NCBI RefSeq assembly: GCF_000210295.1
Contig: NC_026744.1
Coordinates: 3,658,001 to 3,722,000 of the forward strand
Length of the DNA stretch: 64,000 nt
Direction of reading: 5' to 3'
Source: Trypanosoma brucei gambiense DAL972
Taxonomy: Eukaryota > Euglenozoa > Kinetoplastea > Trypanosomatida > Trypanosomatidae
The position numbers and the translations under genes are program-made. Positions 19,619 through 30,602 of the stretch are shown here, piece after piece (within the stretch, counting starts at the first letter, position 1; each line of letters opens with the position of its first letter). The notes beneath the pieces are model-generated. The model was not told the origin of the DNA. It saw only the letters and a program-made list of their open reading frames with translations, and ran no database searches.

Positions 19619-20131
19619 CCAATGTTCTGTTTACTACCCCTTCCTTATGTCTCATCATCGTTATTGTTATTTGTTATCATCTCTCAGGTTGCTTATGTGT
19701 TTTCAAACTTCTAATTGTTATTTATTTATTTCTGTGCATATGATTGACATATATGCTTGTCGTAAAATAGTGGAGGTTATTATCTGGGTCTAGTTGCCAA
19801 ACTATTGGGGGACCTCTGCGCTCTGTGGTGTTCCTCTGTTTCTTTCTTTTTTTTTTTGACATGATCGTTGTTGTTACATGCTTTTTTTAATCTCGACGTG
19901 CGCTTTGCTCGCGGTGCTTTTTCGTGATTTCGAAGCATTTGGGCGCTGACACTTTCTCTCTTGTGGAGCTTTGATGCTCTGCACTAATATTTTCCCCCTT
20001 GGATTCTCCATTTCTTTTTTTTTTTACTTCGCTAACTTAACATCAATATTGCTCTCAAAAAAAAAATAAAAAATAAAAATAAAATTGAAGTATCACTACC
20101 AAACAAGGAGTAGCAGGGTGTATGAAAGATT
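19619..20131. other. Intergenic region upstream of RDK1
   Basis: Non-coding. T-rich tract at 20011-20025, then an A-rich run (20058-20085) and the likely acceptor AG near 20089. A uORF of 10 codons begins at 20122 and overlaps the RDK1 start. Confidence 0.6.
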
Positions 20132-20154
20132 ATGACGAAAGAGGATCACGGTGA
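20122..20154 (+). promoter_or_regulatory. Short uORF overlapping the RDK1 start codon
   Basis: ATG at 20122 opens 10 codons ending with TGA at 20152-20154, in a different frame from RDK1 (ATG 20132). It would be in the mature leader if splicing uses the AG near 20089. Overlap means a ribosome that translates it passes the RDK1 start, so it could lower RDK1 output. Confidence 0.5.
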
Positions 20155-23100
20155 GGAAATGGTAACCCACACCCCTCAAGTGCTGAATGTACGGACTACC
20201 GGTGAATCGGTTTCAGCAAATCCATTGAGGGGCGTTGGGTTGAAGGATTGTGGCGTTTTCTCGCCAACTTCCTCTACATTTTGTGATACAAGCCGTTTGA
20301 TGGGAAATACCGGACGTAGCGTAGAAAACAGCACTGTCACATTTGTCACAGGGGCACCGGGGAAAGAGGAGGCGGACAGGCGGCATTGTCGTGTCGGCAC
20401 AATTGCTGCGGTAGCACTTCTCATGCTAACTGGGGTATTTACACTTAGTTTTACGAGTTTGCTTTCAGCCCACTATATTGGGTCTAGTGTCGTTATTGGT
20501 ACTACAGGGCTTATCGAGAAGGAAGCTGTTAGGAGTGTTGTTAAAATTATGCGGTCCACTGTTCTTCAGCTCCCGGACTTTGCGCATATCGTGAATGCGA
20601 AGTATATTCGAAATCAAACTTCTTTATATACTGTGAACAGGTTTCCCAAGGACCCTCGAGCACTGTTGTATTCACTTATGAGCCTGCTGTCGACGTTTAA
20701 AGACACCATCGCATATTTTAAGTTTGTTCACGAGGGTGGTTCGTATGCGTTTGCTGTTAATTATGATGTAGGGGACGGTGAAAATAATTCTGTGGTGTTA
20801 GGTGCGTACAACAATGACTCGTCTCGTGCGAGTTTTGTCGTCTACGATGCGATACGGTTGAAGCGTTTGCATGAATATTCCAATCGGAATTGGGATATTT
20901 CTCATGATTTGAGCAGGACGCTCAGTCCTTTTGGAGCAGTTGCGCGTCAATGGCATGAAGGTGGAAGCAATAAGCGGTGGATACCAAGTGAGATTGAGCA
21001 CACCGGTGAGTACTTTAATTATGTGATTCCTTTTCATGTTGGTGGCGCCCTTGGTGCATGCATTGTTGGTCTGTCAACTGATCGCTTGCTTCTTGAGTCG
21101 CGACCCCTTGTGGAAGCCTTGCGTTCCCACGGACGTGCAATGTTGTTTGATGATTCGAGGGATATTGTTATTTTGAACAGTTGGGGGCAGCCGCAGTCAT
21201 GGGATGAAAACCCCTCTGACGGGGAGCTAGTATTCAAGCACTTGACGTTGGAGGGGATAAATGACAGCATTGTGGTTGATTTAGTCCGGGAGATGGAAAA
21301 GCATCGTGATCCTACTACTGACCGCCTAAGCGATTCGGTTGAGTTAACGTTTCCTAATAGCGGGAGTCATGTGGATGGCCGACTGGGCCGAATTACCGAC
21401 GAAAGCGGTCTGGACGTCACGTTGGCTGTGGTGACTATGCGTTCAGATTTTCTTGAAGGAGTCGTACGCACGCGGAACGTGACTATTGTTTCCATCTCGG
21501 TGATAATATTGTTGTCCGCCGTTTTTTCCCTCGTAAGCACTTATTACTTGGTGAAGCCTCTGATGCTCCTTGTATCGGCTTTAAAAAGTGCTTCCAATTT
21601 AGAAATCCCCGATAATGCTGACATATTCTTGGGCAGATCCCGGATTGTGGAGGTGAGAAAAATACAGGGGCACTATGCGAAGCTTCGACGCCAGTTGGCG
21701 GTTTTACTAAAGTTCATCCCGGAGGCTATCTTAGCCCGCGTTGAATCTAAGAATGAAGCTGGAGGGCATATTCGTGCAAATGGATCAGCAACTGAGACCC
21801 CTGGCGAGTCGTCCACGGCATTCGTGAGGATTATGGGGGCAAGCATCAGCGTCACTTGGAATGCTGGTGATCAGCAGCGCGACGTGGCGCTCAACTGCGG
21901 AATCTTCAAGGAAAAACCAAATGTATTCAACCGCAGGCATTGTACCGTTATAGCTATTCAAGTGTACCACCCAGATGTTTGGAAAAGTTCTACAAAATAC
22001 CATGCCGCTTTGATCGAAGTGGCTACCGAGCACTCTGGTTGTGTTGAGGCTCTTGATCCTGATAGAGCCCTCATTAGTTTCGGTGCACATGCAGCGCTTC
22101 CGATGCACTGCAGGAGATGCTGCCAGTTTGCCTTTGATTTATTCGCCAAACTTCCTTTAGATCACCGAGACTCCGTTACCATGTTGGTGGATACCAATGA
22201 GTTTCTAGTTGGAACTTGTGGCGCGTTCTCGCGAAATGCACGAGTCCTCTTCGGCGCAGATCATCTGTTTCAACTCTCGTACGCAGTTAGGGATGGTCCC
22301 TGCCGTATTGCAGCCACATCTGGTGGAGCCTCACATATGCAAGGTTTTTTAGCTTTCCCCGTGGATTGTGTGCTCCTTCCCTGCTCCACGCTCCCCATTG
22401 TATTGTTTGAGTTGAGACCAGGAGAGAGCTCGAGTGAAGTTTCGCTTAGTATTTCCAAGCAGTTTCGCCTGGGTTTTGCGGCAATGCGCCAGGGGAGGTA
22501 TGGAGAGGCGATGGCACATTACCTTCCCATGGTGAAGATGGATATGCAGGCGAAGCGCTTGATGAGGTTATGCCGTCAGCGCTGTCGGCGTAACGACACG
22601 GTCCCATATGTGCGGGTGTTGGACAACCATTACTGTGTTAATTCTAGTGATTGTAAACCTGAGGAACAGGATGAAAGCGATATCAAAGATAGGGTACCCG
22701 AGACAATTGACTCTCCACGACGTCCGGATGGGGAGGGTTCCGAAAGTGATTCATCAGACCAAGGCAGTGAATCGCTGTTCAAAATGTATGCTCCATCTTC
22801 CTCATCCTCGTTGGACGGTTCAGGCTGTGCTGAGGGTGCAAATGCTGCAGACGTCGTACCCCTTTTTCTAACCGATTCCAATCGGAATGTTTGGACACGT
22901 TCACTGAAGAAAATTAGTGAAGGAGCTTTCAGCACAATTTTCCTTGGTGTGGCTGAGGATGGGGCTCAGGTCGCCATCAAGTGCATTCCGCGGTTGCGAC
23001 GTGATGTTGTGGCTGAATCTTTGGAGAAGGAGATGGAGGTAGCGTCGAAGCTCCATCATCCTAATATTGTTCGGTATGTGTCGTGTAGCATTACACCATC

Positions 23101-23719
23101 GCACCTCTCGATAATTATGGAATACGTGCCTGGTGGCTCTTTGCATTCTGTTATAAAAAATTTTGGGTGCGTCAGCCCTTATGTTGCGCGGCGCTTCACC
23201 GTCGACATTCTACAGGGACTCAATTATCTCCATAACCTTGGTATTGTTCACTGCGATGTGAAACCGCACAACGTCCTACTGGGTACTGATGGTGTTTGCA
23301 AGTTGTCAGACTTCGGTTCAACAATATCTGAAGCGTCAGTTATGGCCAGAACCTTAGCTGATGGTGTGATGCTTCGCGGTACAGCACTGTATATGGCTCC
23401 GGAAGTGGCAGCTGGTGGGCGTTGCACGCCCCAATCCGATATATTTTCCTTCGGTATTTCGTTGTTGGAGATGTTACTTGGGCGCCCACCATGGCAGTGG
23501 AGCAGCACGGCTCCAGCAGGAAGTGATGCGACTCGCCTCCGCAGCCTCTTTAACCGGGATTTGCTTTTTGTTCAGAGTCTTGCGCTCGGTCATTTAGAGC
23601 CTGTCATACCGGCTTCTGTGGATCATGAAGCGGCTGCTTTCGTCCGCGCCTGTTGCCATATGAATCCAAGCATGAGGCCTTCCGCATCCAGTTTACTTTC
23701 ATATGCATTTTTGTTGTGA
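20132..23719 (+). CDS. RDK1: RDK1: two-pass membrane STE11-like protein kinase with sensor and cyclase-like regions
   Basis: The 1195-residue product has a first membrane segment at about 89-111 and a second at about 450-472. The 340-residue loop between them looks like an extracellular Cache-type sensor and has several N-x-S/T sites. Cytoplasmic parts: a HAMP-like stretch after the second segment; a region at about 602-750 that resembles a degenerate nucleotide-cyclase fold (HCTVIAIQVYHPDVW, later EALDPDRALISFGA); a short helical repeat GFAAMRQGRYGEAMAHY; a Ser/Asp-rich linker; and a Ser/Thr kinase domain at about 921-1195. Kinase motifs are complete: SEGAFSTIF, VAIK, HCDVKPHN (Cys in place of Arg in HRD), DFGS and MAPE. 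By sequence type and its place next to CYC2 I identify it as RDK1, reported as a repressor of bloodstream-to-procyclic differentiation. Confidence 0.88.
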   Translation: MTKEDHGEEMVTHTPQVLNVRTTGESVSANPLRGVGLKDCGVFSPTSSTFCDTSRLMGNTGRSVENSTVTFVTGAPGKEEADRRHCRVGTIAAVALLMLTGVFTLSFTSLLSAHYIGSSVVIGTTGLIEKEAVRSVVKIMRSTVLQLPDFAHIVNAKYIRNQTSLYTVNRFPKDPRALLYSLMSLLSTFKDTIAYFKFVHEGGSYAFAVNYDVGDGENNSVVLGAYNNDSSRASFVVYDAIRLKRLHEYSNRNWDISHDLSRTLSPFGAVARQWHEGGSNKRWIPSEIEHTGEYFNYVIPFHVGGALGACIVGLSTDRLLLESRPLVEALRSHGRAMLFDDSRDIVILNSWGQPQSWDENPSDGELVFKHLTLEGINDSIVVDLVREMEKHRDPTTDRLSDSVELTFPNSGSHVDGRLGRITDESGLDVTLAVVTMRSDFLEGVVRTRNVTIVSISVIILLSAVFSLVSTYYLVKPLMLLVSALKSASNLEIPDNADIFLGRSRIVEVRKIQGHYAKLRRQLAVLLKFIPEAILARVESKNEAGGHIRANGSATETPGESSTAFVRIMGASISVTWNAGDQQRDVALNCGIFKEKPNVFNRRHCTVIAIQVYHPDVWKSSTKYHAALIEVATEHSGCVEALDPDRALISFGAHAALPMHCRRCCQFAFDLFAKLPLDHRDSVTMLVDTNEFLVGTCGAFSRNARVLFGADHLFQLSYAVRDGPCRIAATSGGASHMQGFLAFPVDCVLLPCSTLPIVLFELRPGESSSEVSLSISKQFRLGFAAMRQGRYGEAMAHYLPMVKMDMQAKRLMRLCRQRCRRNDTVPYVRVLDNHYCVNSSDCKPEEQDESDIKDRVPETIDSPRRPDGEGSESDSSDQGSESLFKMYAPSSSSSLDGSGCAEGANAADVVPLFLTDSNRNVWTRSLKKISEGAFSTIFLGVAEDGAQVAIKCIPRLRRDVVAESLEKEMEVASKLHHPNIVRYVSCSITPSHLSIIMEYVPGGSLHSVIKNFGCVSPYVARRFTVDILQGLNYLHNLGIVHCDVKPHNVLLGTDGVCKLSDFGSTISEASVMARTLADGVMLRGTALYMAPEVAAGGRCTPQSDIFSFGISLLEMLLGRPPWQWSSTAPAGSDATRLRSLFNRDLLFVQSLALGHLEPVIPASVDHEAAAFVRACCHMNPSMRPSASSLLSYAFLL

Positions 23720-24949
23720 TGGTCAACATTAATAGGAGCTTGCAACATTATTCCCATGTGTAGAACCACTATTTTTTTTCCTTTTTTTTTTTTTGGACGT
23801 TACCTTTTCACTTTAGAGAGTCGTTTTTCCCCTTTTTGGGAAACCGTACTGTTATTTATAATGACGTGTTCGGATATTTCATTAGGATGTTACGATGTTA
23901 TTGTGTTGGTTTTTCACGTAGTAATTATGATAATCGGTGGGCTGCTGTTCGTCGGCGGCGTTTGTGAAGGTGACTTTCTTATCCTTATTCCTCTCTTTTT
24001 TTTTTCTTTTTTTAAAAACCTTTTTTTACATTCCGACGTTCGTTCGTTTGCTTGGTTGAGTTTTTTTTTTTAAATTGTTATTCCCCTCCCCTCCTCTCCA
24101 CACTTGTTGTTGTTGTTGTTCTTTTAGCGTCAGTGGTGCTTTGGTCCTTTACTCTATGTGAAGACGTTTTCTTTTCTTTTTTTTTTTCGTGCTCATATAA
24201 ATAAACAAATATTTGCTCTGTTTTACGTATTTCATTCCGTAATTGACTGCAACGATTTTTTTCTTTTTTTACCCTCTCCCCCTCCTTTTACTTCTAAAGT
24301 TCAAATGTAGAGAGGGAATGTATGCCGCTACGCCCGCTTTCCCTCTTTTTTTTATTTCTCATTTCTCTCTGCATGGCAAAACTCTTTTCCCACGTTTGTT
24401 TTCGTTTTTTTTTTTTCCTGGCCCCATTTGGATTTATACGAAATAAAATAAATAAATGTAAAAGATCATGCATTATAACTTATTTTTCTGAGCACTTTTT
24501 ATGTGGTGTTTTGTTTTGTTTTGTTTTGTTTTTTTCAGTTGAAAATAACAAAAGAGGGAAATAAAGGGAGCCACTGCGCGCGCGGGTTGCGGTATTTTAG
24601 GTATTAGTATTGTGTTGTGCGGAGGGGGAGGGGTGAGAGGGAAATAATAACTTTTATCATATGACTGTACATAAATGCGTGTTTGTATTTTATGTTTTAT
24701 ATTTAAGTTTTCAAATGTTTTATCGTTGCGCCCACTGGTCCTGTACGTGGGCTCACACGCCATAACCCTTCCGTTGTTTGTTGTTTGTTGTTTGTTTTTT
24801 TTTTTACATTTTTAGTTCTTTTGTTTGGACCAAATATGTAAATATATTTGTCCTCTATATTTTTCACGGTTCCTGTCCGCGCCACTAGTTGCTTTTTGTA
24901 CGGTTAATCCACATTTGTGTAAAAGCACTGCAATCCCTCTCTTTTTGTT

Positions 24950-25053
24950 TATTATTATTATTATTATTATTATTATTTTTTTCAAAGAGGAAAAGCGCGC
25001 GTGACGGGTTAAATATCGGAACGTCTATTATATATATATATATATATATATAT
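24950..25053. repeat. TTA and TA microsatellites
   Basis: A run of about nine TTA units (24950-24977) and, 50 bases on, a TA run (about 25028-25053), both in the presumed RDK1 3' UTR or spacer. Confidence 0.9.
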
Positions 25054-26007
25054 TCCCGCTTTTTTTTCTTTTCACAATCTTTTTGTCTCCTTGCATATTG
25101 AATAGGTATTTTCCCTCGTGTATAACTGCACTTATATATGCTTCAGAGGGACAGGTACAGGGACAGGAGGGAAAGAAAAAAAAAAAGAGAACGAAAGAAA
25201 GAAAGAATAACTCGTTGCTATTAAAAAAAAAAAATGTGTCTTTTAATGTTGTCTTCCGTCTGCCTGCATCTCTTTTTCTTTTTCTTTCTTCTCTTTGTTG
25301 GTTTAACCTGTCATACACTTCTTCTCAACCTTTTCCTCTTTTGTGCGTTGTGTGTTGTGACACGACATTTTTTCTTTTTTTTTTTTTGTGCATCATTAAC
25401 ATAACATTTGGCCAACAGTAACAAGAAAAAAAAAAAGAAAACACAAGCAAAAACAAAACAAAACAGAGCAAAGCAAAAAAAAAACAAATAATAGAAGATT
25501 TTTTTTTCTTTGTTGCATTCATTAGGGCGTATTTTATTCGTTGAGTGACGGTTAGGCCTTTCCTTTCGGCTTTTCATTTCACAAATCCCACATTTGTACC
25601 AAATATTTGCTGGTAGAGAACTGCGATTGGAGGTTCCGATCTTTTTTTTTTGTCTTTTTTTTTTAAAAAAAAAGAAAAATCAAAAAAGGGTGCATCTCAG
25701 ACCATTCTTTTGTAGCAAACATTTGGTTTAAACAAGTGCAGGACTGTGATATAAGGAAAGGAAAATAGTTAAGTGAGCAAGAGGGAGAAATACAGAAGGG
25801 AGCGGAATATCGTCATAAACAGTTGACACGAGAGAAAAGAGAGAGAGTTTGTGTGTGTGTGAGTTTGTGTGTGTGTGAGTGTGTGTAGTTAATATCATTA
25901 TCAGCGGGTAGTGCCAGCATCTAACAACAATAAAAGGAAGAAGGCTCGTGTCGTGTGCTGGAGGAGAGAAGGTGTGCGGTATCGCGGATACACAAGCAAG
26001 AAAGAAA

Positions 26008-26037
26008 AATAAATAAATAAATAAATAAATAAATAAA
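26008..26037. repeat. AAAT tetranucleotide repeat in the CYC2 leader
   Basis: About seven AAAT units immediately followed by A-rich DNA, inside the purine-rich stretch upstream of CYC2. Confidence 0.85.
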
Positions 26038-26237
26038 AAAGGGAAGAAAGCTGGAGGTGGAGGTGGGGAAAAGCGATAGAAAAAGAAAACAAGAAAAAAA
26101 AACAAAAGGAAATAATAATTCAAAAGGGAAAGTGCAACGCGTGTGAGGAGAGGGACAAGTGTGTCTGTTTGTCTGTTTGTGTGTAGGAAAGTGTGTCCGA
26201 GACACAGCATAATAACGTACATTGGTGTAGTTTGCGT

Positions 26238-26873
26238 ATGACCATTATGATGGACGGCCCAAAGTCTTCTACGCGAGCTACTGAAACAATTAATCAAAGC
26301 GATGGGCAGCATCGACAGCAGTGGTGCGACCGTCAGCAGACGGGGCGTAATTGCAATAGTGCAGGCAGCGATTCCCAATCAGCGGATCCACAACAATCGG
26401 GATTACATGAGTTAGGGCAATTGACAGCAGTGGCAGTAGAACGTCGGTGCGTGGAACAGCGGCATTTAGAGCACCTTTACCAATCCGCTTTTCACAGCAG
26501 TCATGTTCCTGCAATATCTGTGTGGAATTACATGCGTCGCATAGGCAAATACTCACGTTGCTCACCAGAATGCTTCATCATCTGTATCATATTCATTGAT
26601 CGGTACGTTGCAGCAACGAATTGTCCAATAACTTTTCGGAACATTCACCGGCTTTTGATAACTTCAATGTTGGTGAGTGTAAAGTTGCGGGATGACTCAT
26701 TTTATAGCAATTCTTACTTTGCAGGTATTGGTGGCGTTAGTAATGAGGAACTTAATAGATTAGAGATTGAGTTTCTCATGACAATTGATTGGCGCACATG
26801 GGTGGAACCAAGTGATTTTAACATGTACTGTGAGCAACTGAGATCTCGTTGCTCGGCGAATCAGGAGCAGTAA
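26238..26873 (+). CDS. CYC2: PHO80-like cyclin CYC2
   Basis: The 211-residue product has a Gln/Ser-rich N-terminus (1-60) and a single PHO80-type cyclin box (about 85-200). The hallmark segment runs from NIHRLLITSMLVSVKLRDD through FAGIGGVSNEELNRLEIEFL, followed by DWRTWV. PHO80-like cyclins of this sort bind CRK3 and related kinases; T. brucei CYC2 is reported to be needed for G1 progression, and its length of 211 residues agrees with my memory of that protein. The first ATG at 26238 fits; the frame extends upstream only from GTG. It is flanked by unusually long non-coding DNA on both sides, suggesting strong post-transcriptional control. Confidence 0.9.
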   Translation: MTIMMDGPKSSTRATETINQSDGQHRQQWCDRQQTGRNCNSAGSDSQSADPQQSGLHELGQLTAVAVERRCVEQRHLEHLYQSAFHSSHVPAISVWNYMRRIGKYSRCSPECFIICIIFIDRYVAATNCPITFRNIHRLLITSMLVSVKLRDDSFYSNSYFAGIGGVSNEELNRLEIEFLMTIDWRTWVEPSDFNMYCEQLRSRCSANQEQ

Positions 26874-29242
26874 AATGCTGGAGCGGAGAAGCGTTGAGTA
26901 AAACAGGAGAAATGGAAGAACAAGGGAAAATTGTATGAAAGAAAAGAAAAAAAAAGAGAATTAATTAAGATAGTATAAAAAATGAAAAAAAAATAAGACA
27001 AAGCTATCAAGAGTGCTAACAAATAAAAGGAATGATCGACCCTTGACGTTTCTGAAAGGCATGCGTGTGTGTGTGTGTGTGTTCACATATTTGTTTATAT
27101 TTATTTTTGCTTGTGTATTTATTTATGAAGATGCAAGTGAAAGAAAATGTGTGTGGTTGCTTGGATGGTTGGCCGTTTTTTTTTGTATTTGTTGCCTTGG
27201 TGAAGCAATCAAGGCTGAAAACAAAAACAAATAAATAAAATAAACGAAATTCAAAGAAGAATTGGTATATATATATGTATGTGTATATATGTTTGTGTGC
27301 ATGTTGGGAGGAGTATTAAGTGGAGCATTGGTAAATAACTGTTCGAATGTCATCAAAGTTTTTTAGTAAATATTTTCTTTTCCCCCCTTTTGGGAGGAAA
27401 TTGATGAGTGTTTGAATGATAAAAAAAAACATATATAAATGTAGTTCTTTGTTTATTTTTAAAAATATGACTGTTTCATTTCTCTCCTCTTCTTCTTTTT
27501 TTTTGTTTTGGTGCTTTTGGGGTCGCTGCTATTCTCCAACTTTATCTGAATAAGATATTTACACATTTATTATATTTACACAGAATCGCGGCGAGTCGGC
27601 GTGCACATCTGCGCGCTATGAGATATGCACCACCAGAAGAAAGGGGTGACTTTTTTTTTTTTTCTTGTTTCACTTTACTATTTCCTTTCTCGTTTCAATA
27701 GGTTTTGTTGTTTTTTTTTAAAAAAAAGTTGTTCTTTATTACTGTAACTACCGTCATCACTATGACATCCCTGTTTCATTTTGTTACGTTTCTGAGTTGT
27801 TTTCTTTGTTTCCGTTTCTCCTTGTTACCGCCTTCACAATCATAAATTTTTTTTTTAAATGTTTACTTTTGCTGTTGTGATTGTTTTCCTTTGATAATTA
27901 TGTTCGTTACAATCTCGTTGCCATGCTGGTAGGATCCTTTTTCTTTTTTTGTGCTATGTTTTTTTTTTCTTTTCGCTTTGTTTTTTGTCTGTTGTTTTTT
28001 TTTAAATTTATTTATTTACTTCAGACACCCGTTTAGAGATATTTGGTGCTGCCGCAAGTAAAAGGGCGAAAAGGAAAATTCCCGAATGAGTGCCATAAGT
28101 ATGAAGGGGAACCAAGTTAACAAATATTTTATTAATATAAACAGGCTCGGGTACATAATGAGGGAGGAAGAAAATAACAAATGAAAAAAAAAGAAATATA
28201 GAATGGTAATAATTAGTAAGAAATACGAGAAATGAGTGAGTGATTCGACGGGATGTGTCTTCAGACGAAATGAAGTGTAAGGGAAGAAAACAAAAAATGA
28301 TAGCACAAGAAAAAACTTTTAAAACAAAAGATTAATTAATTCCCGCATATAAATGTGTGAAAAATCAAAATAAAGAAGTCTTACTAGGGAAGAAGGAGTA
28401 TTGGTAGGGGGGAAAAAAAACAAAATAAAACAAAAAGAAGTAAAGCGAGGTGAGGTTGTGAGGTGGCTTTGTATTATTTCCTTTCCCCTTCTTTCGGATT
28501 GCTTTAAATGGAGGGAAGAAAAAGATAAACAAATATAAAGTATTAAAAAAAAGGAATGACAATGCAAATCAAAATAGTAAATAAATAATTTAAAAAAAAA
28601 CAAAATAAAATCTCCGGCCTTCACTCTGATGTTTCTGTAAAGATTTAAAGGAATGTGAAGGCTCAGCTGCTTCGTACAGTGGTAGAAGCGGTGCGCGGTG
28701 TGGCATTTTGCTGTTGTGTTGTTTAGGTGCATTTCTTTGTTTTTTTTTTGTCGTTGGTTTTTTTTTTTAATTTGGCCCGTCATTTCGTTTCAAATTTATT
28801 GACGCTCGATTGTCTCTTTGCTGTGAGATGGAATTATCTGACAACAAACGAGCGCACGCACATTCATGGGTGTCATTCCATCTTTTTTTTTCCCCCCCTT
28901 CTGTTCTTTTATTCTGTCTATGTCTTTATGGTTTTCCTATTTTTCCTTTTTTTTTTAAAAAAAAAAAGGAACTCGTACATGCTGCTGAAATGTTTGGATA
29001 TTTGCCTTTCTTTCTTTCTTTTTCTTTTCGTTGTCGTGATTACTTTATTTTGGGTGATGCGAAATAATAAAAGAGGTGATATGAAAGGGAAGGCAGTGCG
29101 TTTGTTTCGATTTTGTTGACGTGTTAAGTTGTGAATGCGTGTGCGGATGAGGCACAGCTCAAAAGCACATACAAATACACACACACATAACACACACTAT
29201 ATATATATTTTATATATGTGTATATATATCAAAATAATAATC

Positions 29243-29243
<1 letters not shown>

Positions 29244-29284
<41 letters not shown>

Positions 29285-29365
29285 NNNNNNNNNNNNNNNN
29301 NNNNNNNNNNNNNNNNNNNNNNNNNNNNNNNNNNNNNNNNNNNNNNNNNNNNNNNNNNNNNNCAT

Positions 29366-29418
<53 letters not shown>
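29244..29418. repeat. GT repeat, N gap, then CA and TA repeats
   Basis: About 20 GT units (29244-29284), 78 N (29285-29362), then CA units and about 20 TA units to 29418. GT followed by CA can pair as a hairpin, a plausible cause of the gap. Confidence 0.95.
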
Positions 29419-29421
<3 letters not shown>

Positions 29422-30600
29422 GTATTTGTGTATTTGTATTCACGACAAAGTTGAATAATAATCGGTGAAAATAAAATATTTAATAATGACGGCAAGAAAA
29501 AAGAAAGAGTGGTGTGTGTATTTGTGTTACTCACAGTGGTCGCGTCAATTTGTTTCCACATTCTTGCCGTTCTTCCGATGCTTTCTTTGCTTCATCTCAT
29601 TTCCTGTATCTCTTACGATTGTATATGGTTTCACTTCTTTCGTTTCGTTTCGTTTTGTTTTGCTTTCCTTCTTCAGCTTCTTTTTCTCTTCTTTGTTTTT
29701 TGTTTTTTTTGTATTATATTTTCATTATCGCTATTCACGAACAAACGTACGGTTATGTTTTTTCTTTTTTTTTTTAACAAAATTTTATTGCGTTCGTAGT
29801 TTCATATTTGTAGTTATGTTCGCCATGTGGGAGTGAGGTAACTTTCCCTCTTCTTATCAGCTTTCACCTTCCAGCTTTTTTTTTGTTTTTCCCTTTCTTT
29901 TTTTTCCATTAAGATTTTTAAATATGATACCGAAGCGTTATGTTTCGTTGGGCATGTTGTGAACCCGAAAGGTTTGTACATGATCTTGTTTTGCTTCCTA
30001 TTTTTCATGTATATTATCGCACTGCCCTTTTACTCCTTCTTGCGATATTTTTCTTCCCAAACAACGCTCCTTGCGCGCATTAGGCCTTTCTTCATCACTT
30101 TCATTCCTTTTCATGTTTCTTTATATATATATAAATATTTATTTATTTTCCCTCCCGCAACCTCGCTTCCTTCCTTTTTTTTTTACTCTTCCATGTTCCT
30201 GAACAAAATGCAAAGGAGTGCTACCCGTCTGTTTTCAACACTTTTATGCAGGACGCTGCGGTCGAATCTGCTCACTTATTTTCTTTTTTTTTTACTTTTT
30301 TACATTCACTCGTTTTTCCGTATGATGTGTTATTATATTTTATTATAATATTTTTTTTTCGTTGTTGTTGTACCGCTGTTGATATCTTTATTATGCTATA
30401 CCGTATGACTCTATCTGTGTGTTTGCCCCCGTGCCTTCCGGTGCTCCATAATATTTCTGTTTGTTACTCCCCCTTTATCCGAATATTAACTTTATTATTA
30501 TTATTATTGCTTTTTTTTTTGTCGTTAAATACAGGAAGAATTGTGAAGTAGGCGGATTTCAATTATTACTAATATTAATATTATTATTTTTGCTCATTTC

Positions 30601-30602
30601 AG
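30601..30602 (+). promoter_or_regulatory. Predicted trans-splice acceptor for the first PTB-like gene
   Basis: AG follows the T/C-rich run tattatttttgctcatttc with no closer AG. Splicing here gives a 250-base leader with no ATG before 30853. Confidence 0.6.

Larger units (their letters stand above)
23720..26237. other. Long non-coding stretch: RDK1 3' UTR and CYC2 leader
   Basis: About 2.5 kb with no credible gene. 23760-25400 is T-rich with TTA and TA microsatellites. From about 25400 the + strand turns A/G-rich up to the CYC2 start, with GT and AAAT repeats. No ATG occurs between 25249 and 26237. Possible acceptors are at 25523-25524 and 25699-25700, giving a CYC2 leader of roughly 0.5-0.7 kb. 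Minus-strand frames over 25728-26378 are complements of purine-rich leader and are not genes. Confidence 0.65.

Noticed and set aside
25728..26378. 216-codon minus-strand frame over the CYC2 leader
   Set aside because: It is the complement of A/G-rich leader DNA, giving Phe/Leu/Pro/His low complexity, and it runs into the CYC2 coding region.
28951..28967. T-run followed by A-run, resembling a hairpin terminator
   Set aside because: Such T/A runs recur throughout the spacers; trypanosome pol II units are not terminated by such hairpins.
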